Shown here piece by piece: positions 27,064 through 36,858 of a stretch of DNA of 64,000 bases. Within the stretch, counting starts at the first letter, position 1; each line of letters begins with the position of its first letter. The DNA is from Bacilli bacterium. Lineage in GTDB: Bacteria > Bacillota_I > Bacilli_A > RF39 > UBA660. Where the stretch lies: assembly GCA_017450205.1 (NCBI GenBank), contig JAFSVF010000019.1:1-64000 (forward strand). The letters run 5' to 3'. The notes beneath the pieces were generated by a model that saw only the letters and a list, made by a program, of their open reading frames with translations, was not told the origin of the DNA and searched no databases. A program made the position numbers and the translations under genes.

Positions 27064-28436
27064 TGCTTCTTTTTAATTTCTATATAATCTTTATAATTGT
27101 GTATTAATTCTTTTATAAATATAGATTTTTTATTATTAACTATGATGTATATGTAATTCTTTGTTCTTGTAAGTGCTACATAGAATATTCTTCTTTCTTC
27201 TTCATAGGGAATATATTCTTTATCTTTTTGTATAAGTTTGAATATTTTTTCTTCTTTAATACCTGATGGAAAATCATCTGAATTAACTAAGATTACGTTT
27301 TCTTCTTCAAGTCCTTTTGATTTATGAATAGTCATTTTATTTTGAAATTCAATATTTTCTATATCCTTATTATTTCTTCCAAGTATTAATACATTTTCTT
27401 TTCCTGTTATTTCAAGAACCTCTTTTAAATTATAATTAATCATTATTTTTATGGGTTTATCTACATTCTTGTTTGATACTATATTCTTTCTTAGTTGCTT
27501 TTTATTCTTCATTATAAAATTAGTAGATACGTGTATTAATTCATTACTATTTCGATATGTATATTTCAAATAATAGTACTTAGCATCTTCAAAGTATTTG
27601 TTAAAGTTTAGAAATATATTTAAGTTAGATCCTGAGAATCTATATATACTTTGAAAGTCATCTCCAACCACAAATAGATATGCATTAGTATATTTAATAA
27701 TTTCTTTTATGAGATTTAACCTAATAAGTGATGAATCTTGAAATTCATCTATTATTATATGTTTATATGGCAATTTAAAGTTTTTAACTTCTTTGGTTCC
27801 TTTGATAATGATATCGTCTAGATCAATTGAATTAGTACTTTTAAGTTCAATATTATATAAGTGATAAATATCTAAGATAAATTTTAAGAGTATTTTAGTA
27901 TTGAAGATAGATTTTTTATAGAATTTATATATATCTTTTTCTTCTAAATTATTACTTTTAGCTAATTTTATGAAAGTATATATTTTCATTTTAAAATTTT
28001 CATATATTTTTGATTTGAATATTTTATTAATATCATTATCTGTGAAGAAAAGGTTCTTAAATAATCTATTTTTCTTTTTATTAAAACTAATATAAGATTT
28101 AAAATACTCATCAATTATAAAGGGAAGAGTAGTGTCATTTGTGATTGAAAAGCTATTCTTTAAGAATTTTAAGCCTAGTTTATGAAATGTTAGTACTTCA
28201 ATTTTATAGCCTAAATTTAATAATTTATTTTTTAGATTATTTACTGTTTCATTAGTAAATGATATACATAATATTTCATTTTCTTTTATATTTAATTCTT
28301 CAATTAAATATTTTACTTTTCCCTGAATTGTTAATGTTTTACCAGAACCAGCTCCTGCGATAACAAGAACTGATTTATTAGTAGATTTAATTGCTTCAAC
28401 TTGTGTATTATCTAATTCAATATTATTTATCCTCAT
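27060..28436 (-). CDS. Compact UvrD/Rep-type DNA helicase
   Basis: 458 residues, much shorter than UvrD (about 700). Superfamily 1 motifs are visible: VIAGAGSGKTLTI (Walker A), ISFTNETVNNL, IIDEFQDSS (motif II), VVGDDFQSIYRFSG (motif III), YRNSNELI (IV), MTIHKSKGLEEENVILV (V) and VALTRTKNYIYI (VI). Insertion domains 1B and 2B must be very reduced. It lies directly downstream of addBA on the same strand, beyond a terminator. ATP-dependent unwinding is expected; the pathway is unclear. Confidence 0.85.
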   Translation of the reverse strand: MRINNIELDNTQVEAIKSTNKSVLVIAGAGSGKTLTIQGKVKYLIEELNIKENEILCISFTNETVNNLKNKLLNLGYKIEVLTFHKLGLKFLKNSFSITNDTTLPFIIDEYFKSYISFNKKKNRLFKNLFFTDNDINKIFKSKIYENFKMKIYTFIKLAKSNNLEEKDIYKFYKKSIFNTKILLKFILDIYHLYNIELKSTNSIDLDDIIIKGTKEVKNFKLPYKHIIIDEFQDSSLIRLNLIKEIIKYTNAYLFVVGDDFQSIYRFSGSNLNIFLNFNKYFEDAKYYYLKYTYRNSNELIHVSTNFIMKNKKQLRKNIVSNKNVDKPIKIMINYNLKEVLEITGKENVLILGRNNKDIENIEFQNKMTIHKSKGLEEENVILVNSDDFPSGIKEEKIFKLIQKDKEYIPYEEERRIFYVALTRTKNYIYIIVNNKKSIFIKELIHNYKDYIEIKKKH

Positions 28437-28460
28437 ACTATTATATTTACCGAAAAAAAT

Positions 28461-28483
28461 AAGGATTACTTAATGTAATCCTT
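28461..28483 (-). terminator. Intrinsic terminator of the addBA operon
   Basis: AAGGATTAC/GTAATCCTT (28461-28469 with 28475-28483). On the minus strand it is followed by ATTTTTTT. It overlaps the addA stop codon. Confidence 0.7.
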
Positions 28484-31400
28484 AAATTTTTTTAAAAAAG
28501 TTTTCTTTTATTGAATAAAGATATATATTTGTTGTTTTATTATATGTTTTTTCAATGTATTTTTTATAACCTTTTAATTGCTCATTGTACTCTTCGGAGT
28601 AAACATTATCAGTTTTATAGTCTATAATATCAAAATGATCATCATATTCTATTAGTAAATCTATAATACCATTTTTTTGAATTCCATTATCTATATATGA
28701 AAATTCATGTTCTTTATAAGTAATTGCTGATGATATATTTTCTACTTCACGATTGTTTATAAATTTTTTTATTATTTCTTTATATTCATCACTTATATGT
28801 AATGTATCTAAGTTATTATTTTTAAAGTCATATACCTCAAAGCAATAATGTAGGTAATTACCATAATCTAACATTTCTTTTAATTCTTTAGTCATTAGAT
28901 GTTTTTGATCTTTACTGAATTTACTATTTTGTAATACTTTATTATCGATTGATATATTATTAATAGTAATTTTATTACCAGTATTTTTAATTATTTTATT
29001 ATAATCAGTATTATCCTTTAGATTATAATCTTTAGTTAATCCGATGGTATCTATATCAATGTCTTCTGTATATTTAAGAAGTTTATTTTTTTCTAATTCA
29101 AAGATATCGCTAAATGACTTACATTTTAGTATGTCTTCACTTGATACTACGGTTTTAGGTTTCATTTTATCTCTCCATGAATTGATTACTATATATTGTT
29201 CCCTTGCTCTTGTAATAGCTACGTATAATAGTCTTATTTTTTCTGATACGTTTTCTTCTAGTTCAGTTTTTTCATATAAAGATTTAATAAAAGTTTTATC
29301 TAAATAATAATCATTTTTAAATGGAGTTATTATTCCATAATCTATACTTAAAGGTATTTTGTTTTGCTTTTTACCTTTAAATGGACTATTTAAATATGGT
29401 AAATAGACAAATGGAAACTCTAATCCTTTTGATTTATGCATTGTCATTATTCTGACAGCGTTTTTGCTTGGAGTTTTAATAGACATTTTAAAATCATCAT
29501 CTGATTTAAGAATTCTATCAAAATAGTCATTTAGTGAATATATATCTAAACCAAATTTGTTTAAATCTTCAGCATTATTAACAATATATTCTAGTTTAGT
29601 TGATCTGTTTTTAACATTACCAACAGTTATTGTTTTAGAAAATATATTGAATTTATTTATTAGTTCAATAATAATTTCTTTATTGGATAATCCTTCGATT
29701 TTTTCTGATATTTCTAGTAAGTCTTTATAAAGTGAAGTATCTTTATATTTCTTTTCATTAATTATTTTAAATATTTCTTCGTCATTAGTCTTATAGATAT
29801 ATGATCTTAATATAGACATAAATGAATGATTAAATATTGGACCATAGTTATTTTCTTTAATACAAATCAGAAGTGATATTAAATTTTTAAGAATATATAC
29901 TTCATCATCTTCTTTTATTGATAGATCTTTTTCAATTGTTACAGGGATTTTATTAAATTCTAGTATTTTTTTTATAAGTTCAAAATTTGTTGATTTGTCT
30001 ACTAGGATACAAAAATCTTTATAAGTAAGTGGATTTTTATTACCATCTCCATCTACTACTAGTATGTTTTGAGACATTTTTTCTTTAATATCCTTAGCAA
30101 TGATAAAGGCTTCTACTTCATTATTTTTAAAATTAAATTTTTCTGGAAGAGAATAGTTGAGTATTCTCATGTTGTAATCAAAATCTTTTTGTTTATATTC
30201 ATTATACGGTTCAAATTTAGCTTCCATTTGATGTTCTTCTTTAAATTTAGCACCACCAATATCATCATGCATAATGTCTGAGAAGAAACTATTAATGTTT
30301 GAAATTACTTCATCTCTAGATCTAAAGTTTTTAGTCATATCTATTTTTATTCCTAAGGCATCTTTAGATACTGATTCACTATATTTTTCATATTTGTCAT
30401 ATTTTTCTTTAAATATGTATGGATTTGCATGTCTAAATCTATAGATTGATTGTTTTATGTCTCCAACCATATAAACATTATTGTTAGAAATATGTTTAAT
30501 AAACTCTTCTTGTATATCATTTGTATCTTGATATTCATCAATCATTATTTCTTTAGTTTTATTTTTAATTTCTTCACAAACACTTTCATTGTTTTTTACT
30601 AGTTCAATAGCTTTAAGAGCTATATCTTGAAATTCATATGCATTATTTTGATTTTTAAATATAGTTATTTCTTTATCTAGTTGTTTAATTATGTTAATTA
30701 AGAATGAAACATTATTTTTTGTATATAGATATTCTGACATTAAATCAGAATCTGTTTTGCTATAAATTTCTTTGATTTTATCTTCCAAAGTTTTAATTTC
30801 TTCTTTTAAATCATCTATATCATCATCGTCGAATATTTTTGTTTTACCACTATTTTGTGGTTTTCTTTCTTTAACTATTTCAATTATTTCTTCTGGATAA
30901 ATAGCTGATTGAAGTCTTTCGATTCGTAATTGCATTTTTTCATGTGCTTTATCAGTTATAATATGAGAATTAAATTCTTCGTATAAAGGAATAATTTTTT
31001 CTTTTGCATCAAAAGCTATATTTCTATATTCTTCAATAAATTTATCTATCATATCTTTTGAGTAAAAATCAGATATATAGTTATCTAAGAATTCTTTTTT
31101 ATCTTTTAAATTACATATACTTCGATATAGTTTAATTATTTCGTTAATTGTATTTGTATCGTCTTTATAACAAAAATCATTTGTGAAGTTTATGAATTCA
31201 TCAGTAGGATTTTCGTAAAATTTTAAGAAAATTTTATTTAAAATTTTTGTTAATTCAGTATTAACTATGTTTTCATCAATTATTGTAAAATGTTTATCGA
31301 TGTTTAATAGATAGTTATATTTTTTAACTATACTTTGAGCAAATGAGTCAAAAGTTGTTATATAAGATGATTCAACTAAATCTAGTTCATCTTTATTTTC

Positions 31401-31631
31401 TTCAGTTACAGTTTCTTTAATAACTTTTCTAATTCTATCTTTCATTTCTTGAGCGGCAGCATTTGTAAATGTAAGTATTATAAGTTCATCTACTTTTGTG
31501 CCACTTGTTACAATTTTTTTAACTCTTGATTTTAATACGAAGGTTTTGCCAGATCCGGCACCGGCAGATACAATTATGTTTTTGCCTGATGCATTAATAG
31601 CATTTTCTTGTTCTTTAGTAGCTTTAGCCAT
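28482..31631 (-). CDS. addA: ATP-dependent helicase/nuclease subunit A (AddA)
   Basis: Helicase-nuclease subunit of the AddAB complex, which resects double-strand breaks for RecA loading. The 1049 residues (family about 1200) begin with TKEQENAINASGKNIIVSAG AGSGKT, then carry ITFTNAAAQEMKDRI, IMIDEYQDTNDIQ, VGDIKQSIYRFRHA, IMTMHKSKGLEFPFVYLP and LLYVAITRAREQ. The C-terminal nuclease shows EHEFSYIDNG, GIIDLLIEY and DIIDYKTD, the catalytic D..D-Y-K core. It overlaps addB by 8 bases. All motifs are intact, so it should be active. Confidence 0.96.
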   Translation of the reverse strand: MAKATKEQENAINASGKNIIVSAGAGSGKTFVLKSRVKKIVTSGTKVDELIILTFTNAAAQEMKDRIRKVIKETVTEENKDELDLVESSYITTFDSFAQSIVKKYNYLLNIDKHFTIIDENIVNTELTKILNKIFLKFYENPTDEFINFTNDFCYKDDTNTINEIIKLYRSICNLKDKKEFLDNYISDFYSKDMIDKFIEEYRNIAFDAKEKIIPLYEEFNSHIITDKAHEKMQLRIERLQSAIYPEEIIEIVKERKPQNSGKTKIFDDDDIDDLKEEIKTLEDKIKEIYSKTDSDLMSEYLYTKNNVSFLINIIKQLDKEITIFKNQNNAYEFQDIALKAIELVKNNESVCEEIKNKTKEIMIDEYQDTNDIQEEFIKHISNNNVYMVGDIKQSIYRFRHANPYIFKEKYDKYEKYSESVSKDALGIKIDMTKNFRSRDEVISNINSFFSDIMHDDIGGAKFKEEHQMEAKFEPYNEYKQKDFDYNMRILNYSLPEKFNFKNNEVEAFIIAKDIKEKMSQNILVVDGDGNKNPLTYKDFCILVDKSTNFELIKKILEFNKIPVTIEKDLSIKEDDEVYILKNLISLLICIKENNYGPIFNHSFMSILRSYIYKTNDEEIFKIINEKKYKDTSLYKDLLEISEKIEGLSNKEIIIELINKFNIFSKTITVGNVKNRSTKLEYIVNNAEDLNKFGLDIYSLNDYFDRILKSDDDFKMSIKTPSKNAVRIMTMHKSKGLEFPFVYLPYLNSPFKGKKQNKIPLSIDYGIITPFKNDYYLDKTFIKSLYEKTELEENVSEKIRLLYVAITRAREQYIVINSWRDKMKPKTVVSSEDILKCKSFSDIFELEKNKLLKYTEDIDIDTIGLTKDYNLKDNTDYNKIIKNTGNKITINNISIDNKVLQNSKFSKDQKHLMTKELKEMLDYGNYLHYCFEVYDFKNNNLDTLHISDEYKEIIKKFINNREVENISSAITYKEHEFSYIDNGIQKNGIIDLLIEYDDHFDIIDYKTDNVYSEEYNEQLKGYKKYIEKTYNKTTNIYLYSIKENFFKKI

Positions 31632-34017
31632 TTATTTCACCTTCTTCTTTTTCTTCATAGTTGTTTATATAGTTAATATCTGATGGTTTTCTAAAGCAGA
31701 TATCTTTATAGTTACAATAGTCGCAACCATTGATTTTATCGTCTTTGATTGGACTTATATCAAATTGTGCATCACTAGTGTTATTAATACACTCTTCAAT
31801 TAGATTCTTTATTAAGTCATATATCTCTGATTGCTCTTCAGAAGACATCATTCGATTTTTATTACTCCATTCACCATCTTTATTGATTGAAAGTCCAGTT
31901 ATTATTTCTGATTTATTAAAAGAATCATCAAATTTAGATATTGTTTTTGGATCATCGTTTGTAATTCCGTCTAGTTTTATTCTATTTTTTAATGTATCTG
32001 TTTTTTTTGTAGGTATTCCTGTTAAAATATGTTGAAGATACATTCCTGCGATATTGTAGTTTTGATTTTCATTTTTTAATAGATAAAGATATATTGGTAA
32101 TTGAATTGTAACTCCATATTTAAGGTGATCTCTATCTATTTTAGCTGAAGTACCTGTTTTATAGTCGATGATTACTACATCGTTGTTTATAAACATACAT
32201 TTATCAACAAAACCTTTTATGATAGACTTAATATTAGTATTTAAGTGTAATTCATCCGTTGTTTTTTCAATATATTTTTCATGTTCTTCTTCTTTTGGAT
32301 TATGTGTTGAATGTGTATATTGTTTTCTAATGGCTTCTACTATTTGATGTAATTCATCATTTACTTTATTTGTATAGAATTCTTCTTTTTTACCATATGG
32401 TAGTTTATCTTTTAAACTTTCAATTTCGTTATAGTATATTGTATCAATATTTTTAGTGTCATCAGTAATACATTCTTCTAAAACTTTATGGAATGCTGTT
32501 CCTATTAATGTACTAAATGTTGTTTCAAATTCATTTAATCTATAAAAGTAATCTAAGTAGAATCTAAATGGACATTTATAATATGTTGAGATACTACTAT
32601 AAGAATATCCTTTAGTAGATAATTTTTCTTTTATATTTTCAGGATTTACTTCAGTAAAACTATTATCATATTCTTGATATGGAATTGTATAAGTTTTATG
32701 TAGGTCATTAATATCTTCTTTATAATCATTAAATTTTATTAAATCATCTAATCTTTCTGAATAAAGTATCTTGTTAAAGTTGTCAGAATAGTTAGAGTAG
32801 GTAATAGTATTTTCTTCTAGTTTTATGTAATCATTATCTATTAGTGTTGATGTCAAATATTTACTTTTTAGACTTGTTTCTTTTAAAGTTATCGTAAGAT
32901 TCTTAATATTTTTTATTGCTGTAGAGTATCTAATTCTTGATGCTTTATTTTGAGTTAATGTATCTTCCATTAAACTAGTTTTAACTGCGTCATCAAGATA
33001 GTCTTCATCTTTATATGATTTTGGAATGCTTTTTTGATTAAAATCAAGTAAAAAAACGTATTCTTCATCATCAAATATATTATCTGTGATATCTACGATT
33101 TTTATTTCTTTTTCATAGTGCTTTGATTTAATATTCTTCATTTTCATTTCTGCTTTGATTGCATCAATGACTTCAATTTTATTATCAGTCCAATAATAAG
33201 TATTAATTAGATCAAATAATGCCTTATAACATTCTTCATTATATTGATTATTTTCAATGTTAAATCTTTCATATATATCATTAAATAATTCTTCTATATT
33301 ATTTGATAAGTTATTTATAAAATATTTACCAATTGTGGTATCACTTAATTTAGTTTGATCTTTTAGATGAATAGGCAAACCATAAAGACTAAATATTTTG
33401 TTAATACTAAAGTAATATTCATCTGAATAATTTGATATATATATTTTGTTAATATCAATGCCAGTGCTTATTAGTTTTGTAATTTCCTCAGCTACATAGA
33501 TTACTTCTTCTTCAAGAGTACCAAGTTTGTGTGCGATATGTTTATAATCGTGAGATGGTGTTTCTATATATTCGATATCTATATATTCAGAAGATTTTTT
33601 TAATAAGAGTTCTTCTAATTTATTTATTGTAGTAAAACCAAATACATACATTTTCTTTTTAGATTTTAATAGGTCAATAAACATAGGGTCTCTTATTAGT
33701 AATCCTTTGCTATCTAATTCTTCTTTAATATCTTTTATATATTTGATTTTTTCTTCAGTCTCTTTTTCACCATTAAGATAATAAGTGTTATTTATAAAAT
33801 CTTTTGCAGTTTCAAATGTTACTGGTCTAGATTTCATTACTTCAACGATTGCTTGATTTGTATATTTATAAAATAAACCATTTAATAAATCGTTAAAAGT
33901 CATTATTTTTATATTTATAAGTAGTTTATTATCATTAATATAAGATAATATTTTTTTTCTTAAATTATTTGGAATTAATAAAATTGAATCTTCTTTAATG
34001 TTAGTTAAAAAGTCCAT
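31624..34017 (-). CDS. addB: AddB-like helicase/nuclease subunit B, shortened
   Basis: 797 residues against about 1150 in B. subtilis. The C-terminal nuclease domain is complete: YYKCPFRFYLDYFYRLNE (first Cys of the Fe-S cluster), LIGTAFHKVLEE, VVIIDYKTGT and the terminal CDYCNYKDICF cysteines. The N-terminal helicase-like part is reduced, and no Walker A motif is visible near the start (LLIPNNLRKKIL stands there). The partner AddA is intact, so AddB probably serves for chi recognition and the second nuclease activity. First gene of the addBA operon. Confidence 0.9.
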   Translation of the reverse strand: MDFLTNIKEDSILLIPNNLRKKILSYINDNKLLINIKIMTFNDLLNGLFYKYTNQAIVEVMKSRPVTFETAKDFINNTYYLNGEKETEEKIKYIKDIKEELDSKGLLIRDPMFIDLLKSKKKMYVFGFTTINKLEELLLKKSSEYIDIEYIETPSHDYKHIAHKLGTLEEEVIYVAEEITKLISTGIDINKIYISNYSDEYYFSINKIFSLYGLPIHLKDQTKLSDTTIGKYFINNLSNNIEELFNDIYERFNIENNQYNEECYKALFDLINTYYWTDNKIEVIDAIKAEMKMKNIKSKHYEKEIKIVDITDNIFDDEEYVFLLDFNQKSIPKSYKDEDYLDDAVKTSLMEDTLTQNKASRIRYSTAIKNIKNLTITLKETSLKSKYLTSTLIDNDYIKLEENTITYSNYSDNFNKILYSERLDDLIKFNDYKEDINDLHKTYTIPYQEYDNSFTEVNPENIKEKLSTKGYSYSSISTYYKCPFRFYLDYFYRLNEFETTFSTLIGTAFHKVLEECITDDTKNIDTIYYNEIESLKDKLPYGKKEEFYTNKVNDELHQIVEAIRKQYTHSTHNPKEEEHEKYIEKTTDELHLNTNIKSIIKGFVDKCMFINNDVVIIDYKTGTSAKIDRDHLKYGVTIQLPIYLYLLKNENQNYNIAGMYLQHILTGIPTKKTDTLKNRIKLDGITNDDPKTISKFDDSFNKSEIITGLSINKDGEWSNKNRMMSSEEQSEIYDLIKNLIEECINNTSDAQFDISPIKDDKINGCDYCNYKDICFRKPSDINYINNYEEKEEGEING

Positions 34018-34081
34018 GATCTCACCCTGTTAACATTATATCATTTATGGTTTGTTTTATTTATATTTAAACATAAAAAAA

Positions 34082-34099
34082 AGTACACTTATGTGTACT
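34082..34099 (-). terminator. Intrinsic terminator
   Basis: AGTACAC/GTGTACT arms with loop TTAT; on the minus strand it is followed by a long T run, ending the 34098-34640 gene before addB. Confidence 0.7.
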
Positions 34100-34640
34100 A
34101 ATCTTTACTAATTGTTCCAACTAACATAATTGCAACACCAAGAGCTTCAATTGCAATTGAAATGATAACTAACATGTTAACATCTTGGTATGATAATTCG
34201 ATTGCACTAGTTAAATATGTTGTTAATACTAAAATGAATAATCCAATTACTACAATTACTATACCAATATCTATTATTTTATCTTTATTTTTTAATTTAG
34301 TTTCATTTGATTCTTTAACTAAACTTTTTACTTCTTCTTTGATTACAGCTAACTTTTCTTTATTTTCTTCTTTGATTGCTTCTGCGATATCGTTTCTTTC
34401 TTCTTCAGTATCAATTGCAGTTATTTTAACTTCTTTTGGATCATAGTTTTTAATATCTACTTTATTTTCTTCGATAGTCTTTACTTCAGGTTTAACTGTA
34501 GTTTTTTTAGTATTATTTCTTTTTCTTGTAGTTGTTTTTTTAGTTATATTCTTTTTAGAAGTTTGTTTGCTAGTAGATTTGTTAGTTGTAGTTGTTTTCT
34601 TTTTAGTAGCTTTCTTTTCTTCATTATTAGTATTTGCCAT
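34098..34640 (-). CDS. Membrane protein with a Lys/Thr-rich disordered N-terminus
   Basis: 180 residues. The first 50 are almost only K, T, N and S (KKTTTTNKSTSKQTSKKN), a nucleic-acid- or polymer-binding type of tail. Then comes a charged helical stretch (EEERNDIAEAIKEENKEKLA) and two C-terminal helices (about 122-142 and 153-175). No family recognised. Divergent from the RluA-like gene. Confidence 0.5.
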   Translation of the reverse strand: MANTNNEEKKATKKKTTTTNKSTSKQTSKKNITKKTTTRKRNNTKKTTVKPEVKTIEENKVDIKNYDPKEVKITAIDTEEERNDIAEAIKEENKEKLAVIKEEVKSLVKESNETKLKNKDKIIDIGIVIVVIGLFILVLTTYLTSAIELSYQDVNMLVIISIAIEALGVAIMLVGTISKD

Positions 34641-34738
34641 ATCTTACACCTCATTTTAATTATAACTATGGCGTATAAAAAAAACAAGTAATTTACATTT
34701 TAGAGTGTAATCTATATAATATGTGTGAGGTTTTAAAT

Positions 34739-35392
34739 ATGAAAAAGAAGAAACTAGATATTATTTATGAAGATAAAGAACTTTTAGTAGTTAATAAAAA
34801 AGCACATGAATTAACCGTTCAAACTAATAAAGGCGGAGAAGAAACCTTATATAGTGAAGTATATGATTATCTACATAAGAAGAATCAAAAAGTGTTTGTA
34901 GTTCATAGACTTGATAAAGATACTTCTGGGATAGTTGTATTTGCTAAGAATGAAAAGATAAAAAAAGCACTACAAGATATGTGGAATGATTATGCTGAAG
35001 TAAGAGAATATTATGCGATTGTAGAAGGTTCAGTTAAGAGTGATAGTGATACAATCAAGAATTATTTAACTGAGAATAAACAATTACATACTTATAGTAC
35101 TACTAATGAAAATGGTAAGCTTGCAATTACACATTATGAAGTAATTAAAAGAAGTAAGAATTATTCTATTTTAAAAGTAACTATTGATACAGGAAGAAAG
35201 AATCAAATAAGAGTAACCTTAAGTGATTTAGGTCATCCTATAATTGGTGATAAGAATTATGGCTCTACTAAGAATCCACTAAGAAGAATGTGCTTACATC
35301 ATAGATATATGAAACTTAAACATCCTTTTAAGAATCATATATTTGAATTTAGTGCACCAATTCCAAAAGAATTTGATATTTTTCCACAATAA
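34739..35392 (+). CDS. RluA-family pseudouridine synthase
   Basis: 217 residues from the ATG at 34739, with GTGAGGTT upstream (an in-frame ATG lies at 34721). It has the catalytic VVHRLDKDTSGIVVFAKNEK block with the active-site Asp, then GRKNQIRVTLSDLGHPIIGD and LHHRYMKLKHP, all typical. No S4 domain precedes the catalytic domain. It isomerises uridines in rRNA or tRNA; which one is not deducible. Single gene with its own terminator. Confidence 0.92.
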   Translation: MKKKKLDIIYEDKELLVVNKKAHELTVQTNKGGEETLYSEVYDYLHKKNQKVFVVHRLDKDTSGIVVFAKNEKIKKALQDMWNDYAEVREYYAIVEGSVKSDSDTIKNYLTENKQLHTYSTTNENGKLAITHYEVIKRSKNYSILKVTIDTGRKNQIRVTLSDLGHPIIGDKNYGSTKNPLRRMCLHHRYMKLKHPFKNHIFEFSAPIPKEFDIFPQ

Positions 35393-35417
35393 AAGGCATC
35401 TTGAATGCCTTTTTTTA
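35392..35417 (+). terminator. Terminator after the pseudouridine synthase gene
   Basis: AAAGGCAT/ATGCCTTT (35392-35399 with 35405-35412) plus T7. It overlaps the stop of the convergent HAD gene. Confidence 0.8.
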
Positions 35418-35885
35418 TACTAATATTTTATCTAAGTTGAATTCACAATGATATGTTTGAATATTCTTTTCTTTAAAAAGTATTCCTGTACCACCTTTAA
35501 TAATCCAATCATCTATGTTGTCTTTTAAATCATCAACTAAGACTGTATTTTTATCAATATTTTTAACATAGTTTGTCTTTTTTTCATATTGGGGTACTGC
35601 AATTACAGGAATATTTATTCCATATTTTTTTAAAAAGTCTTTTTTAACTCTTGCCTCATAGTCATTATTTACTTTAGTTAGTATTGTAATTTCAACTTTA
35701 TCTTGTAAATCTTTTAAAATGTCTAGAGAATTATTTATTTGTCTTTTCTTAGAAAAAACATCAGGTATATTTAAATACCTGAATAGGTTATTTTCATTTT
35801 CTAGTTTATATCTTGAGTATATTAGTTTATATACTGGGATAGTATCTAATATTACTCCATCAAAATCTATATAATATTTTCTCAT
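35415..35885 (-). CDS. HAD-superfamily phosphatase-like protein
   Basis: 156 residues. The start KYYIDFDGVILDTI is the HAD motif I (DFDGV; nucleophile D8 and general acid D10). TILTK fits motif II, a Lys-rich KKTNYVKN region motif III, and VLVDDLKDNIDDW motif IV. The small size suggests a 5'-nucleotidase (NT5C)-type or minimal HAD enzyme. Its ATG lies inside the stop of the XRE gene (TAATG), so the two are translationally coupled, which suggests that the regulator and enzyme work together. Confidence 0.75.
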   Translation of the reverse strand: MRKYYIDFDGVILDTIPVYKLIYSRYKLENENNLFRYLNIPDVFSKKRQINNSLDILKDLQDKVEITILTKVNNDYEARVKKDFLKKYGINIPVIAVPQYEKKTNYVKNIDKNTVLVDDLKDNIDDWIIKGGTGILFKEKNIQTYHCEFNLDKILV

Positions 35886-36109
35886 TATAATAAATTTTCC
35901 ATTTCATCTTCAGCATATTCTAGAATATCTCCAGGTTGACATTTTAATACTTTGCAGATGTTTTCTAATGTTGAGAATCTTATTGCTTTTGCTTTTCCTG
36001 TTTTTAAATTACTCATATTAGCTGGAGTTATACCTACATTTTGTGCAAGTTCATTTAAACTTATTTTTCTATCAGCCATAACTCTATCTAATCTTATAAT
36101 AATTTTCAT
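35885..36109 (-). CDS. Small XRE-family transcriptional regulator
   Basis: 74 residues, GGAGGTGT before the ATG. A single helix-turn-helix: LDRVMADRKISLNELAQNVG, ITPANMSNLKTGKAKAI, then ENICKVLKCQPGDILEY, the usual end of short Cro/C1-type (HTH_26) regulators. The inverted repeat overlapping its -35 box is a good candidate for autoregulation. Coupled to the HAD gene downstream. Confidence 0.88.
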   Translation of the reverse strand: MKIIIRLDRVMADRKISLNELAQNVGITPANMSNLKTGKAKAIRFSTLENICKVLKCQPGDILEYAEDEMENLL

Positions 36110-36140
36110 ATTACACCTCCGATTATTGTTATTTAATAAA

Positions 36141-36172
36141 ATTATACCATTATTTTATTGTTTATCAACAAT
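36141..36172 (-). promoter_or_regulatory. Promoter and candidate operator of the xre-HAD pair
   Basis: On the minus strand TTGATA and an extended -10 TGGTATAAT are separated by 16 bases. The perfect inverted repeat ATTGTT-GATA-AACAAT (36157-36172) covers the -35 box, where a repressor would block RNA polymerase. That it binds the adjacent XRE protein is inference. Confidence 0.55.
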
Positions 36173-36420
36173 TATTTATAGTTTTGATAGTAATTTCTTT
36201 CTTGAAGTATGTCAAGTAAGTTATTTAAAACATCAGAGTTTTCATCATTAATATACATTTCAATTGTATATATTAATTCTGATAAAGTTTTACATTTTGT
36301 AAAATCTATATTGTTTTCTTCTAAAATTTCAACTTGTTCTTGTGATAAATATAATCCATTCTTTTGTTTTTTCATCATTGTATATTCTGGATTAATATCT
36401 ACTTTTATTTCTTCATTCAT
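36172..36420 (-). CDS. Hypothetical protein (82 aa)
   Basis: The ATG at 36420 is preceded by TTTGGAG; an in-frame TTG at 36432 is part of that site. Soluble, acidic; NGLYLSQEQVEILEENNIDF and TLSELIYTIEMYIND suggest a small alpha-helical protein of the type that pairs with the co-operonic membrane protein. It starts 1 base after that gene's stop. Unknown function. Confidence 0.5.
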   Translation of the reverse strand: MNEEIKVDINPEYTMMKKQKNGLYLSQEQVEILEENNIDFTKCKTLSELIYTIEMYINDENSDVLNNLLDILQERNYYQNYK

Positions 36421-36421
36421 T

Positions 36422-36736
36422 TTATTCTCCAAATAGGCTAGTTATATCAAAACCACTTAAGAAGTAATATCCTCCATAACAAATAACTACAGTTATAAGA
36501 ATAAAGAATAATACTGGTAAAAAATCTTTATATGTAACTTTTTCTTTTTTAGAAGATACCTTTTTAGTCTTTTCTTCTTCAAGATTAATTTTCTTTAATA
36601 ATCTAGTGTCTTGTAAGTCTTCGTCAACATCGTAATATTTATCTCCGTGAATACCCATTAAAACAAGTTCAACTGTTTCATTGAAGTCATCACTTAGATT
36701 ATTGTTTTCGTCAAATATATTTATAGATGAATTCAT
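36422..36736 (-). CDS. Small membrane protein (104 aa), unknown function
   Basis: An acidic N-terminus (NIFDENNNLSDDFNETVELV) and a Lys-rich segment (EEEKTKKVSSKKEKVTYKD) precede one helix at about 73-93 (FLPVLFFILITVVICYGGYYF). The start ATG has AGGAAGTG upstream. It is translated together with the next gene on the minus strand. Confidence 0.5.
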   Translation of the reverse strand: MNSSINIFDENNNLSDDFNETVELVLMGIHGDKYYDVDEDLQDTRLLKKINLEEEKTKKVSSKKEKVTYKDFLPVLFFILITVVICYGGYYFLSGFDITSLFGE

Positions 36737-36858
36737 ATATTCACTTCCTTACCATTAAATCTTATCACAAATATATTTTGTCCTCAATAAAAGTCAGTAT
36801 TTTCTTGATTAAAACAAATGTATTATGTTATACTTTTTATAGTAGGAAAGTGGTTATT

